From NCBI RefSeq assembly GCF_001298105.1, contig NZ_LGJH01000140.1:1-64000 (forward strand): a DNA stretch of 64,000 bases, given 5' to 3'. Positions 54,675-63,321 of the stretch are shown here, piece after piece; within the stretch, counting starts at the first letter, position 1, and the number at the start of each line of letters is the position of its first letter. Source of the DNA: Novosphingobium sp. ST904. Its GTDB lineage: Bacteria > Pseudomonadota > Alphaproteobacteria > Sphingomonadales > Sphingomonadaceae. A program made the position numbers and the translations under genes. Below the pieces are notes generated by a model. That model saw nothing but the letters and a program-made list of their open reading frames with translations, searched no databases and was not told the origin of the DNA.

Positions 54675-55268
54675 TCAGGCGAGGGCGTAAAGCTTCGCTT
54701 CGTCCTCGCGCCTGCGTTTCAGGCCTTCCAGCACCTTGCCGTCATTGTAGATCCATTTCCCGAACTGCGCCGCCGCTTCGGCGAAGCGGCCCTCCCTGTG
54801 CAGGCGGGTGAGCGTGGCCTTGGCGATGGCCCCGGTGTTGTAGTGGAAAGAGACCAGCGCATTGAACTGGTTGGGCGTGGTGGCCGCGCCGCCGATTGCC
54901 GTGCGGACCTGGCGGACGTAACGCTCGATCTCGCTTTCGAACCGGGCGTCACACTGAGCCTGCGTCCAGACTGTGCCCGGACCGATATCGGTGCCGGTCG
55001 ATCCCCAGCCGATGGTCCAGGGCTTGCCGTCCCTGCTGCCGGGATCGGGGTAGGCTTCGAAAAGGCCATCGGCGCGGCGCCTGGCGCAACCCTCCCATTT
55101 GTGGATCAGCGCGCGGCCGGACGCGCCGAGGGTGGGAACGGCGGCGGCGGGCGGTTCCTCGCCCAGTCCCCGGTCGATCGCGGCGTCCAGCGCGATGACG
55201 TCGGCGGCGGTGAACCCGCGGCCGAGCAACTGTCGAACTTCGTCGAAAATCGGCTTGCGATCGAGCAT
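54675..55268 (-). CDS. Phage-type lysozyme (GH24) with N-terminal helical domain
   Basis: 197 aa. The GH24 catalytic triad is visible: Glu 59 in HKWEGC, Asp 75 in EAYPDPG and Thr 85 in WTIGWG, with FNALVSFHYNTGAIAKATLT as the following conserved helix. The first 45 residues (LDRKPIFDEVRQLLGRGFTA) are outside the lysozyme domain and look like a small helical module. There is no signal peptide, so export would need another route, as for phage endolysins. No other phage gene is nearby; it may be a domesticated endolysin. The gene is convergent with bpt, 12 bp apart. Confidence 0.85.
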   Translation of the reverse strand: MLDRKPIFDEVRQLLGRGFTAADVIALDAAIDRGLGEEPPAAAVPTLGASGRALIHKWEGCARRRADGLFEAYPDPGSRDGKPWTIGWGSTGTDIGPGTVWTQAQCDARFESEIERYVRQVRTAIGGAATTPNQFNALVSFHYNTGAIAKATLTRLHREGRFAEAAAQFGKWIYNDGKVLEGLKRRREDEAKLYALA

Positions 55269-55354
55269 CTGCCTCTCCTTGCTGGTGGGAAAGGCCGATC
55301 AATTAAGCCGGACCGGGGGGTGTAGGAAAATGGTTTTTACAGGCGCGGGCCCGA

Positions 55355-55930
55355 TCAGAGCTTCTTCAGCACACCGTTGACCGGGATCGCGATGCTGGAA
55401 CCGCCTGCCACGGGATCGCCGTCGAAGCTTGCCTGCGTGCCGTCCTCGGCGGTCACGGTCACGGTAGGGCCGGCCTGCGTGAAGGTCAGGGTGCCGCCGC
55501 CCAGCGTGGGAATCTCGATCTTGCCGTCCTTGCTGGCCTTGATGGCCGCGGAAATGTCCTGCGGCGTCATGTAGCCGGTCAGCATGTGGTCCTTGATGAG
55601 CGCGGCAAGGGCGGCATGGTCGTCCGCCTCGGTAAGCTGCTTGGCCGGATCGCCCAGCTTTGCGAAAGCATCGTCCTCCGGCGCGATCAGGGTGTAGCTG
55701 GCCTTCTCGCGGAACACGCCTTCGATGCCGGTTTCCTTGAGCGCTTCGGCCACGGTCTGCAGGCCGTCCGTATTGTCGAGCGCATCGGGCAGCGATGCTG
55801 ACGCCGGCATCGCGCCATCCGCCGCGGACGTCGCGCCGGCCTGTTCCCCGGCGCCGTCCTTCCCCGAACAGGCGGCAAGCGAGAGCCCCGCAGCGGCGAG
55901 CAGCACGATTCCGATACCTTCCTTGCGCAT
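55355..55930 (-). CDS. Fasciclin-domain lipoprotein
   Basis: 191 aa. The lipobox LAAC ends at Cys 21 (LLAAAGLSLAAC), so it is lipid-anchored. The fasciclin (FAS1) domain spans about 45-190, with TVAEALKETGIEGVFREKAS, YTLIAPEDDAFAKLGDPAKQ (H1 box-like), HAALAALIKDHMLTGYM and the final SIAIPVNGVLKKL (H2-like). FAS1 domains mediate adhesion or matrix contact; secreted bacterial examples are mostly uncharacterised. It is 22 bp downstream of the repeat-rich protein gene on the same strand, so cotranscription is likely. Confidence 0.88.
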   Translation of the reverse strand: MRKEGIGIVLLAAAGLSLAACSGKDGAGEQAGATSAADGAMPASASLPDALDNTDGLQTVAEALKETGIEGVFREKASYTLIAPEDDAFAKLGDPAKQLTEADDHAALAALIKDHMLTGYMTPQDISAAIKASKDGKIEIPTLGGGTLTFTQAGPTVTVTAEDGTQASFDGDPVAGGSSIAIPVNGVLKKL

Positions 55931-55952
55931 GTACTTCCTCCAGTAACGCCGG

Positions 55953-57119
55953 TCAGGCGAGCAGTTTCGATAGCCGCCCGGACAAGGCGTGTGGCCGGAT
56001 CGAGCTGGTAGATATAGCCGTCGCTGTAGCGGTAGAGTGCGTCCGTCCCGTCCGAATACTGATCGCGGTAGCCGTAGGGCACGTTGTAGACGTCATAGCC
56101 CGCTGGCATGGCCTGGCCGACCTGTACACGACTGCCGACGAGAAGCGCGGCAATCCCGGTGATCGCGGCATTTTCGGGTTTCACCCGGTAGATCGTGTTG
56201 TCGTAGTAGCGATAGGAGCCTTCGGAACCGAGGCCGTAATAGCTCGTGTAATAGCCCGGCAGCGCTACCGGCTTGTAGGTTCCTGGCCAGTTCCGCCCTA
56301 CCGCCAGCGCACCGCCCAACAGGGGTACGTAGCTGGCCACGGAATTGCCCGTGCCGATGCGCAACATGTAGCCGTCCGCATAGCGATAGCGCGTCTCGTC
56401 GTCGTAGCCGCGCGAGAACCAGCCGGGGTCATGCCATGCATGGCTGGGAGGATGCGTTTCGGCGGGGAGCTTGCAGCCGGCGAACTTCCGATCGAGCCCG
56501 GGCGGCAGCCATTGAAATGCGGCTGCCTGTCGGCGGCGGCCCATCCCATGTCGTCCTTCCGGGTGACGACCCGTACCCGGTCGTTGGTGGGGACGCGGAA
56601 TTCGCGGCCATGTGCGTCCTTGTAACCGATCTCGCGGATATCCTCCCGGCGCGCGGGTTGCCCGGAACGTGGGGTTTCGGGGCGGGCGCCGTCAGGCTGG
56701 CGCTCGTTGTTCTTTTTCACTTGCTCGGGATGGGACTGGCCAGGCTGTTCGCGCCGCGCCTGATCCTGCTGGCGCTGCTCTCGCTGGGCGGTTTCGCGGT
56801 TTTGCGCCTCGGCGGATGCGCGCTGCTCCGGGCTCGTGCGGCCCGGCTGGTCGCGGCTGGACTGCTCCCGATTCCCCTCCTCTCGACTCCCCTGTTCGCG
56901 AGGTGCCTGATCCCGAGGGGGTGCTTCCTTGCGGGCTTGCTCGGCGTGCTGCTGTTCGGAGCGTTGCTGCTGTTGGCGGGCTTCCGGTCGATCGGGCCGG
57001 GGCCCGCTCTCGGCAGGCCTATCTCCCGAAGGCCGATCTCCGGCAGGCTGGGCAACGGCAGAACCGGCGGCAAGCGCCAGAGCGGCAGCCCCCGCAAGCC
57101 ATGTGCAATTCCTGGGCAT
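55953..57119 (-). CDS. Secreted low-complexity protein with three YRYxDG-type repeats (frameshifted)
   Basis: I do not recognise a named family. Two indels, one T lost near 56516 and one A gained near 55965, cancel in length; the restored product is 388 aa. It has a signal peptide (WLAGAAALALAAGSAVA) and then about 110 residues of Gln/Glu/Arg/Pro low complexity (QREQRQQDQARREQPGQSHP). The C-terminal part repeats YRYADGYMLRIGTGN, YRYYDNTIYRVKPEN and LYRYSDGYIYQLDPAT at intervals of 50-70 residues. The shared pattern Y-R-Y-x-D-G-x-x-Y-x-x-x-P suggests a surface beta-repeat. It is followed by the FAS1 lipoprotein gene. Confidence 0.65.
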
Positions 57120-57231
57120 CGCTGCTTCTCCTTTTCGGCGAAGGGAAACGCGGGGCGACGATAGCTGTTCCAGACTGGGTTGTCGTCAACCGCCGTAACG
57201 GAACGTCGCGCGGCAAGAGCATATGACCTAA

Positions 57232-57264
57232 CGAAAAGGGCGCCCGGATTGCTCCGGGCGCCCC
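57232..57264 (-). terminator. Intrinsic terminator of glnA
   Basis: On the minus strand GGGCGCCCGGA and TCCGGGCGCCC pair around a 4-nt loop and are followed by TTTTCGTT. It lies 45 bp after the glnA stop. Confidence 0.9.
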
Positions 57265-57308
57265 ACTCGGCGAACTGATGCTCCTTCCCCGAAGGGGAGG
57301 AGGCGCGA

Positions 57309-58717
57309 TCAGGCGCTGTAGTACATGTCGAACTCGACGGCCGACGGCGTGGTTTCCCAGCGCAGCACTTCCGGCCACTTCAGTTCGAGGTACGATTCGA
57401 TCTGGTCGACGGTGAACACGCCGCCTTCGAGAAGGAAGGCATGGTCGGCCTGGAGCGAATCGAGCGCTTCACGCAGCGAACCGCAGACGGTCGGCACTTC
57501 GGCGAGTTCGGCCGGCGGCAGATCGTAAAGGTTCTTGTCCATGGCTTCGCCCGGGTGGATCTTGTTCTTGATCCCGTCGAGACCGGCCATGAGCAGCGCG
57601 GCGTAGCAGAGGTAGGGGTTGGCCATCGCGTCGGGGAAGCGGAATTCCACGCGCTTTGCCTTGTCACCCGCACCGTAGGGGATGCGGCACGAAGCGGAGC
57701 GGTTGCGGGCCGAGTAGGCCAGCAGCACCGGAGCTTCGTAGCCCGGCACCAGGCGCTTGTAGCTGTTGGTGGTCGGGTTGGTGAAGGCGTTCAGGGCCTT
57801 GGCGTGCTTGATGACGCCGCCGATGAAGTACAGGCACATGTCCGACAGGCCGGCATAGCCGTTACCGGCGAACAGCGGGTTACCCTTGTCCCAGATCGAG
57901 ATGTGGGTGTGCATGCCCGAGCCGTTGTCCTTCATGATCGGCTTCGGCATGAACGTGGCGGTCTTGCCATATGCCTGTGCAACCATGTGGACGACGTACT
58001 TGTAGATCTGCATGCGGTCGGCAGTGGTGACCAGCGTGCCGAAGGTCAGGCCGAGTTCGTGCTGGGCAGCAGCCACTTCGTGGTGGTGCTTGTCGCAGGG
58101 CAGGCCCATTTCGAGCATGGTGGTGACCATCTCGCCGCGGATGTCCACGGCCGAGTCAACCGGAGCGACCGGGAAGTAGCCGCCCTTGGCGCGCGGACGG
58201 TGGGCAAGGTTGCCGGTGTCATAGGACTTGTCCGAGTTGCCGGGCAGCTCGATGTCGTCGATCTTGAAGCCGTTGCCTTCGTAGCCGTCGTAGAACTTCA
58301 CGTCGTCGAACATGAAGAATTCGGCTTCGGGGCCGACGTACACGGTGTCGCCGAAACCGGCCGACTTGACGAAGGCTTCGGCGCGCTTCGCGGTCGAGCG
58401 CGGGTCGCGGGCGTAGAGGTCACCGGTCGAGGGTTCCACGATGTCGCAGAACAGGATGAGCATCGGGGTGGCCGAGAACGGATCGACGTAAACGGCGTCG
58501 AGGTCGGGCTTGAGGATCATGTCCGACTCGTTGATGGCCTTCCAGCCCTCGATCGACGAACCGTCGAACATCAGGCCGTCTTCCAGCTCTCCTCGCCGAG
58601 GATCGAAGCGACCATGGTGAGGTGCTGCCACTTGCCCTTCGGGTCGGTGAAACGCAGATCAACCCACTCGATCTCTTCGTCCTTGATCCTCTTGAGGACG
58701 TCCTTTGCACTAGCCAT
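57309..58717 (-). CDS. glnA: Type I glutamine synthetase (frameshifted)
   Basis: The restored product is 469 aa, the usual length for GSI-beta. The N-terminus [20 protein letters not shown] continues to GEESWK; one G is missing near 58581 (AAGGAC read as AAGAC) before [20 protein letters not shown]. Active-site blocks: [43 protein letters not shown] and [11 protein letters not shown]. Tyr in NLYDLPPAE is the adenylylation site. It makes glutamine from ammonia and glutamate and is controlled through GlnB. It lies 168 bp downstream of glnB on the same strand; ATG 58717. Confidence 0.96.
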
Positions 58718-58885
58718 TAGAGTAGTCTCCAGTGATGCTCTTCCGATCCCGAAAGAGGCTTGGGTTTGTCATTGTCCACGGGACGTCCCCGGCCCCCGCC
58801 GGTTCATCCCGATCCGGCCGAAGCCGGGCAATAGGATTCCGGCCTGCGCCGGGATAAATGCGATAAGCGGGGGCCGACCCCTATA

Positions 58886-59404
<519 letters not shown>

Positions 59405-59526
59405 TCATGCGGGTAAGTACCCGGTTGGCGACATTATGTGTTCAAGATATGAGCACGCCCTGCCTTAAAATTGTGCATGGGCGTAAAAATGCCCTGGTAG
59501 GCGGGCTGGTGGGCAGACGTGGTTGG

Positions 59527-59579
59527 TTAACGCAAGAAGCGCGGAGACCGCGTGGGTTTCCGGCGCCTTCTTGCGTTAA
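59527..59579. other. Long dyad between glnB and argC genes
   Basis: TTAACGCAAGAAGCGC (59527-59542) pairs with GCGCCTTCTTGCGTTAA (59563-59579) with one bulged base and a 20-nt loop. It lies 44 bp past the argC stop and may end its transcript, although no T run follows. The remaining part of the 398-bp gap (59225-59622) holds the glnB promoter region and no gene. Confidence 0.6.
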
Positions 59580-59622
59580 GGATATGTCGGAACGAAGTCG
59601 GCTCCCTGCCGACCAGGCGTTC

Positions 59623-60546
59623 TCAGAGCCGCAGGCCCGCTGTCTCGGGAAGACCGGCCATCAGGTTGAGGTTCTGCACTGCGGCGCCGCTCGCCCCCTT
59701 GCCCAGATTGTCGAGCGTGGCGACGAGACGGGCCTGAGAGCCGTCCTTCGCGCCGAGGACCCGCAGCGTCAGGCTGTCCACCGGCTCCATGGAGGCGCGC
59801 AGCAGCAATTCGTCGGGCTGGTCGTCCACCACGGTGACGATTTCGCTGCCGGCATAGAAGCCGGAGAGCGCGGCGCGCAGGTCGGCAGGCGTTCCGGCAC
59901 CGGACATCATCGAGAGGTGCAGGGGGACTTCCACCAGCATCCCGCGATGGGCAGGTACCACCGCCGGTGCGAAGATCGGGGCGTGAGCGAGGCCGACGTG
60001 CGTCGTCATCTCGGGCACATGCTTGTGGCCGAGCGCCAGGCCGTAAGCGCGGAAGGCGATGTCGCGGTCTTCCTCGAAACGGCCGATCAGCGCCTTGCCG
60101 CCGCCCGAATAGCCGGAGACCGCGTGGCAGACGTAAGGCCAGTCAGCCGGGAGCAGGCCCGCCTTGACCAAGGGAGCGACCAGCGCGATGAACCCGGTCG
60201 GGTAACAGCCGGGATTGCTGACGAAACGCGCGGCGGCAACTGCTTCTCGGCCGATCACTTCGGGGAAGCCGTAAGTCCAGTCCGGTGCCACGCGGTGCGC
60301 CGAGGAGGCGTCGATCACGCGGGTCGTGTCATTGCGGATCATGCCGACGGCGGCTTTCGCTGCATCGTCGGGCAGGCAGAGGATCACGAAATCCGCCGCG
60401 TTCAGTGCTTCGGCGCGGGCATCGTCGTCCTTGCGGCGGGCATCGTCGAGGACGATCAGTTCGAACTCGGCGCGGCCCTCGAGCCGCTCGGCGATTTCGA
60501 GGCCGGTGGTGCCGGCCGCGCCGTCGATGAAGACCGTCTTCGTCAT
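59623..60546 (-). CDS. argC: N-acetyl-gamma-glutamyl-phosphate reductase, type 2
   Basis: 307 aa. KTVFIDGAAGTTGLEIAERL gives the NADPH-binding loop; the catalytic Cys 114 is in VSNPGCYPTGFIALVAPLVK; HAVSGYSGGGKALIGRFEED and HKHVPEMTTHVGL follow. The short length and these motifs fit the type 2 ArgC found in alphaproteobacteria. Third step of arginine synthesis. Its start overlaps the end of the SH3 protein by one base (60546), so the two are cotranscribed. Confidence 0.93.
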   Translation of the reverse strand: MTKTVFIDGAAGTTGLEIAERLEGRAEFELIVLDDARRKDDDARAEALNAADFVILCLPDDAAKAAVGMIRNDTTRVIDASSAHRVAPDWTYGFPEVIGREAVAAARFVSNPGCYPTGFIALVAPLVKAGLLPADWPYVCHAVSGYSGGGKALIGRFEEDRDIAFRAYGLALGHKHVPEMTTHVGLAHAPIFAPAVVPAHRGMLVEVPLHLSMMSGAGTPADLRAALSGFYAGSEIVTVVDDQPDELLLRASMEPVDSLTLRVLGAKDGSQARLVATLDNLGKGASGAAVQNLNLMAGLPETAGLRL

Positions 60547-60899
60547 CAGTCTTGCGCCTTCAGAGCATCGAGCGGGAGATAGCCGACCTGGCCGTCTTCG
60601 CCGAACTGGCCCCAGGCCCAGTTTCCGGCGATGTCGAGCACGTTGAAGGTTTCACCCTCGGGCAGGTCGCGAATCGGTTCTGCATCCGTGCGTCCGGTAA
60701 CGCGCAGCACCGCGCCGGCCAGGATCGCGTGCGGCATCGGCACGGCGTAATGCGGTACGAAGCAAAGCCCGGCCAGCTTGATGTGCGCAAGGTCGCCGCG
60801 CACGGGCAGGCATCCGGGATCCGCGGTCACGCTCGGCCCGGTCATGGCAAGCAGCCCATCGATCCGGGGAGGGCGGGTATAGGAATCCTCAGTGGCCAA
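60546..60899 (-). CDS. SH3-like domain protein, stand-alone
   Basis: 117 aa if TTG 60899 is the start, 11 bp after GGAG; ATG 60845 would give 99 aa. The segment DLAHIKLAGLCFVPHYAVPM, RTDAEPIRDLPEGETFNVLD, GNWAWGQFGEDGQVGYLPLDAL is the bacterial SH3-like fold that normally precedes an NlpC/P60 cysteine-peptidase domain. Here the protein ends after it. There is no signal peptide. It lies 63 bp after the M17 aminopeptidase gene and overlaps argC by a base. It may be a remnant or a dedicated binding module; no role can be assigned. Confidence 0.7.
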   Translation of the reverse strand: MATEDSYTRPPRIDGLLAMTGPSVTADPGCLPVRGDLAHIKLAGLCFVPHYAVPMPHAILAGAVLRVTGRTDAEPIRDLPEGETFNVLDIAGNWAWGQFGEDGQVGYLPLDALKAQD

Positions 60900-60962
60900 C
60901 GCGGGTGCTTCTCCAAATGCAAAGATGCGCGCGCTTAGCGGGGGCGTGGCAAAGACGCAAGT

Positions 60963-62357
60963 TCAGCCACGTTCGCCAGTGTAGCGCTGCTGCAACATGT
61001 ACCATGCCGCGCGCAGGCCCAGGGCATCGCCGCCCTTGGGACGACCCGGCTTCGAAGCGGGGCGCCAGGCGAAAGTATCGAAGTGCGCCCAGTCGAGCCC
61101 CTTGGCCACGAAGCGGTCCATGAACAGCGCCGCGGTGCTGGCTCCGGCGAAGCCGCTGGACCCGGCATTGTTGATGTCGGCAATGTCCGACTTCAGGTAA
61201 TCGCGGTAGCCGTCGTAAAGCGGGAGGCGCCAGCAGGGATCGTCCACGCCGATCCCGGCGTCGAGAATGGCTTGTGCGGTGGCATCCTCGCGGGCGAACA
61301 GGGCTGGCAGGTCCGGCCCTACGGCCACGCGGGCAGCGCCGGTGAGGGTGGCGAAATCGATCACCAGTTCCGGTTCCTTCTCGCTCGCGCGGGTGAGCGC
61401 ATCGCCGAGGATCAGGCGGCCTTCGGCATCGGTGTTGCCGATTTCCACGGTGATGCCGGCGCGGCTGCGCAGCACGTCGCCGGGGCGGAAGGAATTGCCC
61501 GAAATGGCGTTTTCGACTGCGGGGATCACGAGGTGGAGGCGCACGGGAAGCCTGGCGCCCATGATGAGGCGCGCCAGGGCGAGGGCATGGGCAGCGCCGC
61601 CCATGTCCTTCTTCATCAGCAGCATGCCCGCGCCCGGCTTGATATCCAGCCCGCCTGAATCGAAGCATACGCCCTTGCCGACGACGGCGATCCGGGGATG
61701 CTTGGGATCGCCCCATTCGAGTTCGATCAGGCGGGGGGCATGGGCGCGGCCCGCCGCGCGGCCGACGGCATGGACCATCGGGTATTCGCGTTCGAGCATT
61801 TCTCCGCGCGTGATCTTCACCTCCGCGCGGAAGGCCTTGGCGAGCGATTCCGCTTCGGATTCGAGCTGGCCCGGACCCATGTCCTCGGCCGGGGTGTTGA
61901 CGAGATCGCGCACGAGTTCGATCGCTTCGGCTTCGGCGATCACCGCGTCGATCGCCTTGACCTCACCGGTGAGGAGAATGCGTGGGCCTTCCTCGGAAGG
62001 ATCGGACAGGTAGCGGTCGAAGCTGTACTGACCGGCGATCCAGCCCAGCGCAGCCTTGCCCGGTTCGCCCGAGGCGCGGCGATAGGTTCCGGCGGGCAGG
62101 ACTTCAGCCAGCCTGGCAAGGCACCAGGTCGACAGCTTGGCCGGGTCGGCCACGCCAGCGGCGACGAACCAGCCGTCCCCATCGGGCAGGATTGCGTGGC
62201 TGCCGGCCGCGCCTGCGAACTTCTGCGCTTCCAGCGCGGCGCGCTGTGGAACCGACAGGCCCTTGATGAATTGCTCCAGTCCATCCTTGCCAATGAGGTG
62301 GAGGGCGACGGCCTTCTGGCCGCGATCGGGCTGAATCAATGCGTTCTTGTCGGTCAT
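60963..62357 (-). CDS. Leucyl aminopeptidase family protein (M17)
   Basis: 464 aa from ATG 62357; the longer in-frame reading enters the divergent lipoprotein gene. The M17 metal and active-site blocks are present: VGKGVCFDSGGLDIKPGAGM LLMKKDMGGAA with Lys and two Asp ligands, VENAISGNSFRPGDVL, and NTDAEGR LILGD near 340 with the remaining ligands. The N-terminal domain is shorter and diverged compared with PepA. Cytoplasmic dinuclear-metal enzyme releasing N-terminal residues from peptides. It starts the M17-SH3-argC run and is divergent from the lipoprotein at 62403. Confidence 0.9.
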   Translation of the reverse strand: MTDKNALIQPDRGQKAVALHLIGKDGLEQFIKGLSVPQRAALEAQKFAGAAGSHAILPDGDGWFVAAGVADPAKLSTWCLARLAEVLPAGTYRRASGEPGKAALGWIAGQYSFDRYLSDPSEEGPRILLTGEVKAIDAVIAEAEAIELVRDLVNTPAEDMGPGQLESEAESLAKAFRAEVKITRGEMLEREYPMVHAVGRAAGRAHAPRLIELEWGDPKHPRIAVVGKGVCFDSGGLDIKPGAGMLLMKKDMGGAAHALALARLIMGARLPVRLHLVIPAVENAISGNSFRPGDVLRSRAGITVEIGNTDAEGRLILGDALTRASEKEPELVIDFATLTGAARVAVGPDLPALFAREDATAQAILDAGIGVDDPCWRLPLYDGYRDYLKSDIADINNAGSSGFAGASTAALFMDRFVAKGLDWAHFDTFAWRPASKPGRPKGGDALGLRAAWYMLQQRYTGERG

Positions 62358-62402
62358 GGCCACATTCTCTAGCCTTCCCGCAAGCATGAGCCGAGAGGAA
62401 AA

Positions 62403-63248
62403 ATGATGCGATTTGGTGCCTGGTGTCTTGTCTCCGCTGCAACGGCTGCCCTGCTCCTGGGCGGGTGCAAGGGTGAGGCGCCGGTTGCCGCCACCTCGGA
62501 TGCGGCCTCCGGCGAGGCGATGGCCGAAACCGAAGCCGCTACCGAGCCCGCCGCGCAAGCCAGCGAAGTTCCGGTGGGGGGCGGCCGCGAGGAGAAGGTG
62601 GAGAACGACCTCTACGAGTTCAGCTATTCCTATCCCGATGCGGCGGGCGCGATCCCGGGTCTCAAGGCGAACCTCGACAAGCAGCTGGAACAGTCCCGCG
62701 CGGATCTTATCGGCAGCGCGAAATCCGGACAGGCGGAATCGAAGCAGAACGACTATCCCTACCATGCCTACAGCTATGGCGAGGACTGGAAGGTCGTCAC
62801 CAGCCTGCCGGGCTGGCTATCGCTGTCTTCGGAAATCTATACTTATTCCGGCGGCGCGCACGGCATGACCATCTTCGATACCCTGCTGTGGGACCGCCAG
62901 GCCGAGCAGGCGCGCAAGCCGATCGACCTCTTCACCAGCAAGGAGGTGCTCTCGAAGGCACTGCGCACGCCGTTCTGCGCCGCGCTGGACAAGGAGCGCG
63001 TCAAGCGCCGGGGCGGCCCGATCGACAAGAGCGATGACATGTTCTCCGAGTGCATCGATCCGATCGAGCAGATCGTGATCCTGGGCTCGGCCAACGGCAG
63101 GACATTCGATCGCGTCGGCCTGCTGGTCCCGCCCTACAATGCCGGGCCATATGCCGAGGGCAGCTACGAGGTGACGGTTCCGGTAACGGGCGCGGTCATG
63201 GCGGCGCTCAAGCCGCAGTACCGGTCGAGCTTCTCGGTCGCAAAATGA
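62403..63248 (+). CDS. DUF3298/PdaC-like lipoprotein
   Basis: 281 aa. Lipobox LLGGC ends at Cys 22; then a Glu/Ala-rich linker (about 24-62) and a domain with YEFSYSYPDAAGAIPGLKAN (about 72-91), EIYTYSGGAHGMTIFDTLLW and ARKPIDLFTSKEVLSKALRT, the DUF4163/DUF3298 pattern found in PdaC and RsiV. Those proteins act on or sense peptidoglycan, so a cell-envelope role is plausible but unproven. Probably outer-membrane anchored. ATG ATG at 62403 follows GAGAGGAAAA. Confidence 0.85.
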   Translation: MMRFGAWCLVSAATAALLLGGCKGEAPVAATSDAASGEAMAETEAATEPAAQASEVPVGGGREEKVENDLYEFSYSYPDAAGAIPGLKANLDKQLEQSRADLIGSAKSGQAESKQNDYPYHAYSYGEDWKVVTSLPGWLSLSSEIYTYSGGAHGMTIFDTLLWDRQAEQARKPIDLFTSKEVLSKALRTPFCAALDKERVKRRGGPIDKSDDMFSECIDPIEQIVILGSANGRTFDRVGLLVPPYNAGPYAEGSYEVTVPVTGAVMAALKPQYRSSFSVAK

Positions 63249-63321
63249 GGTGAGGGAAACGCAAATGCGCGAGGTCACGCACGATCTCGCAATTTGCGCG
63301 TACAATCGTTATGTACCCCTC

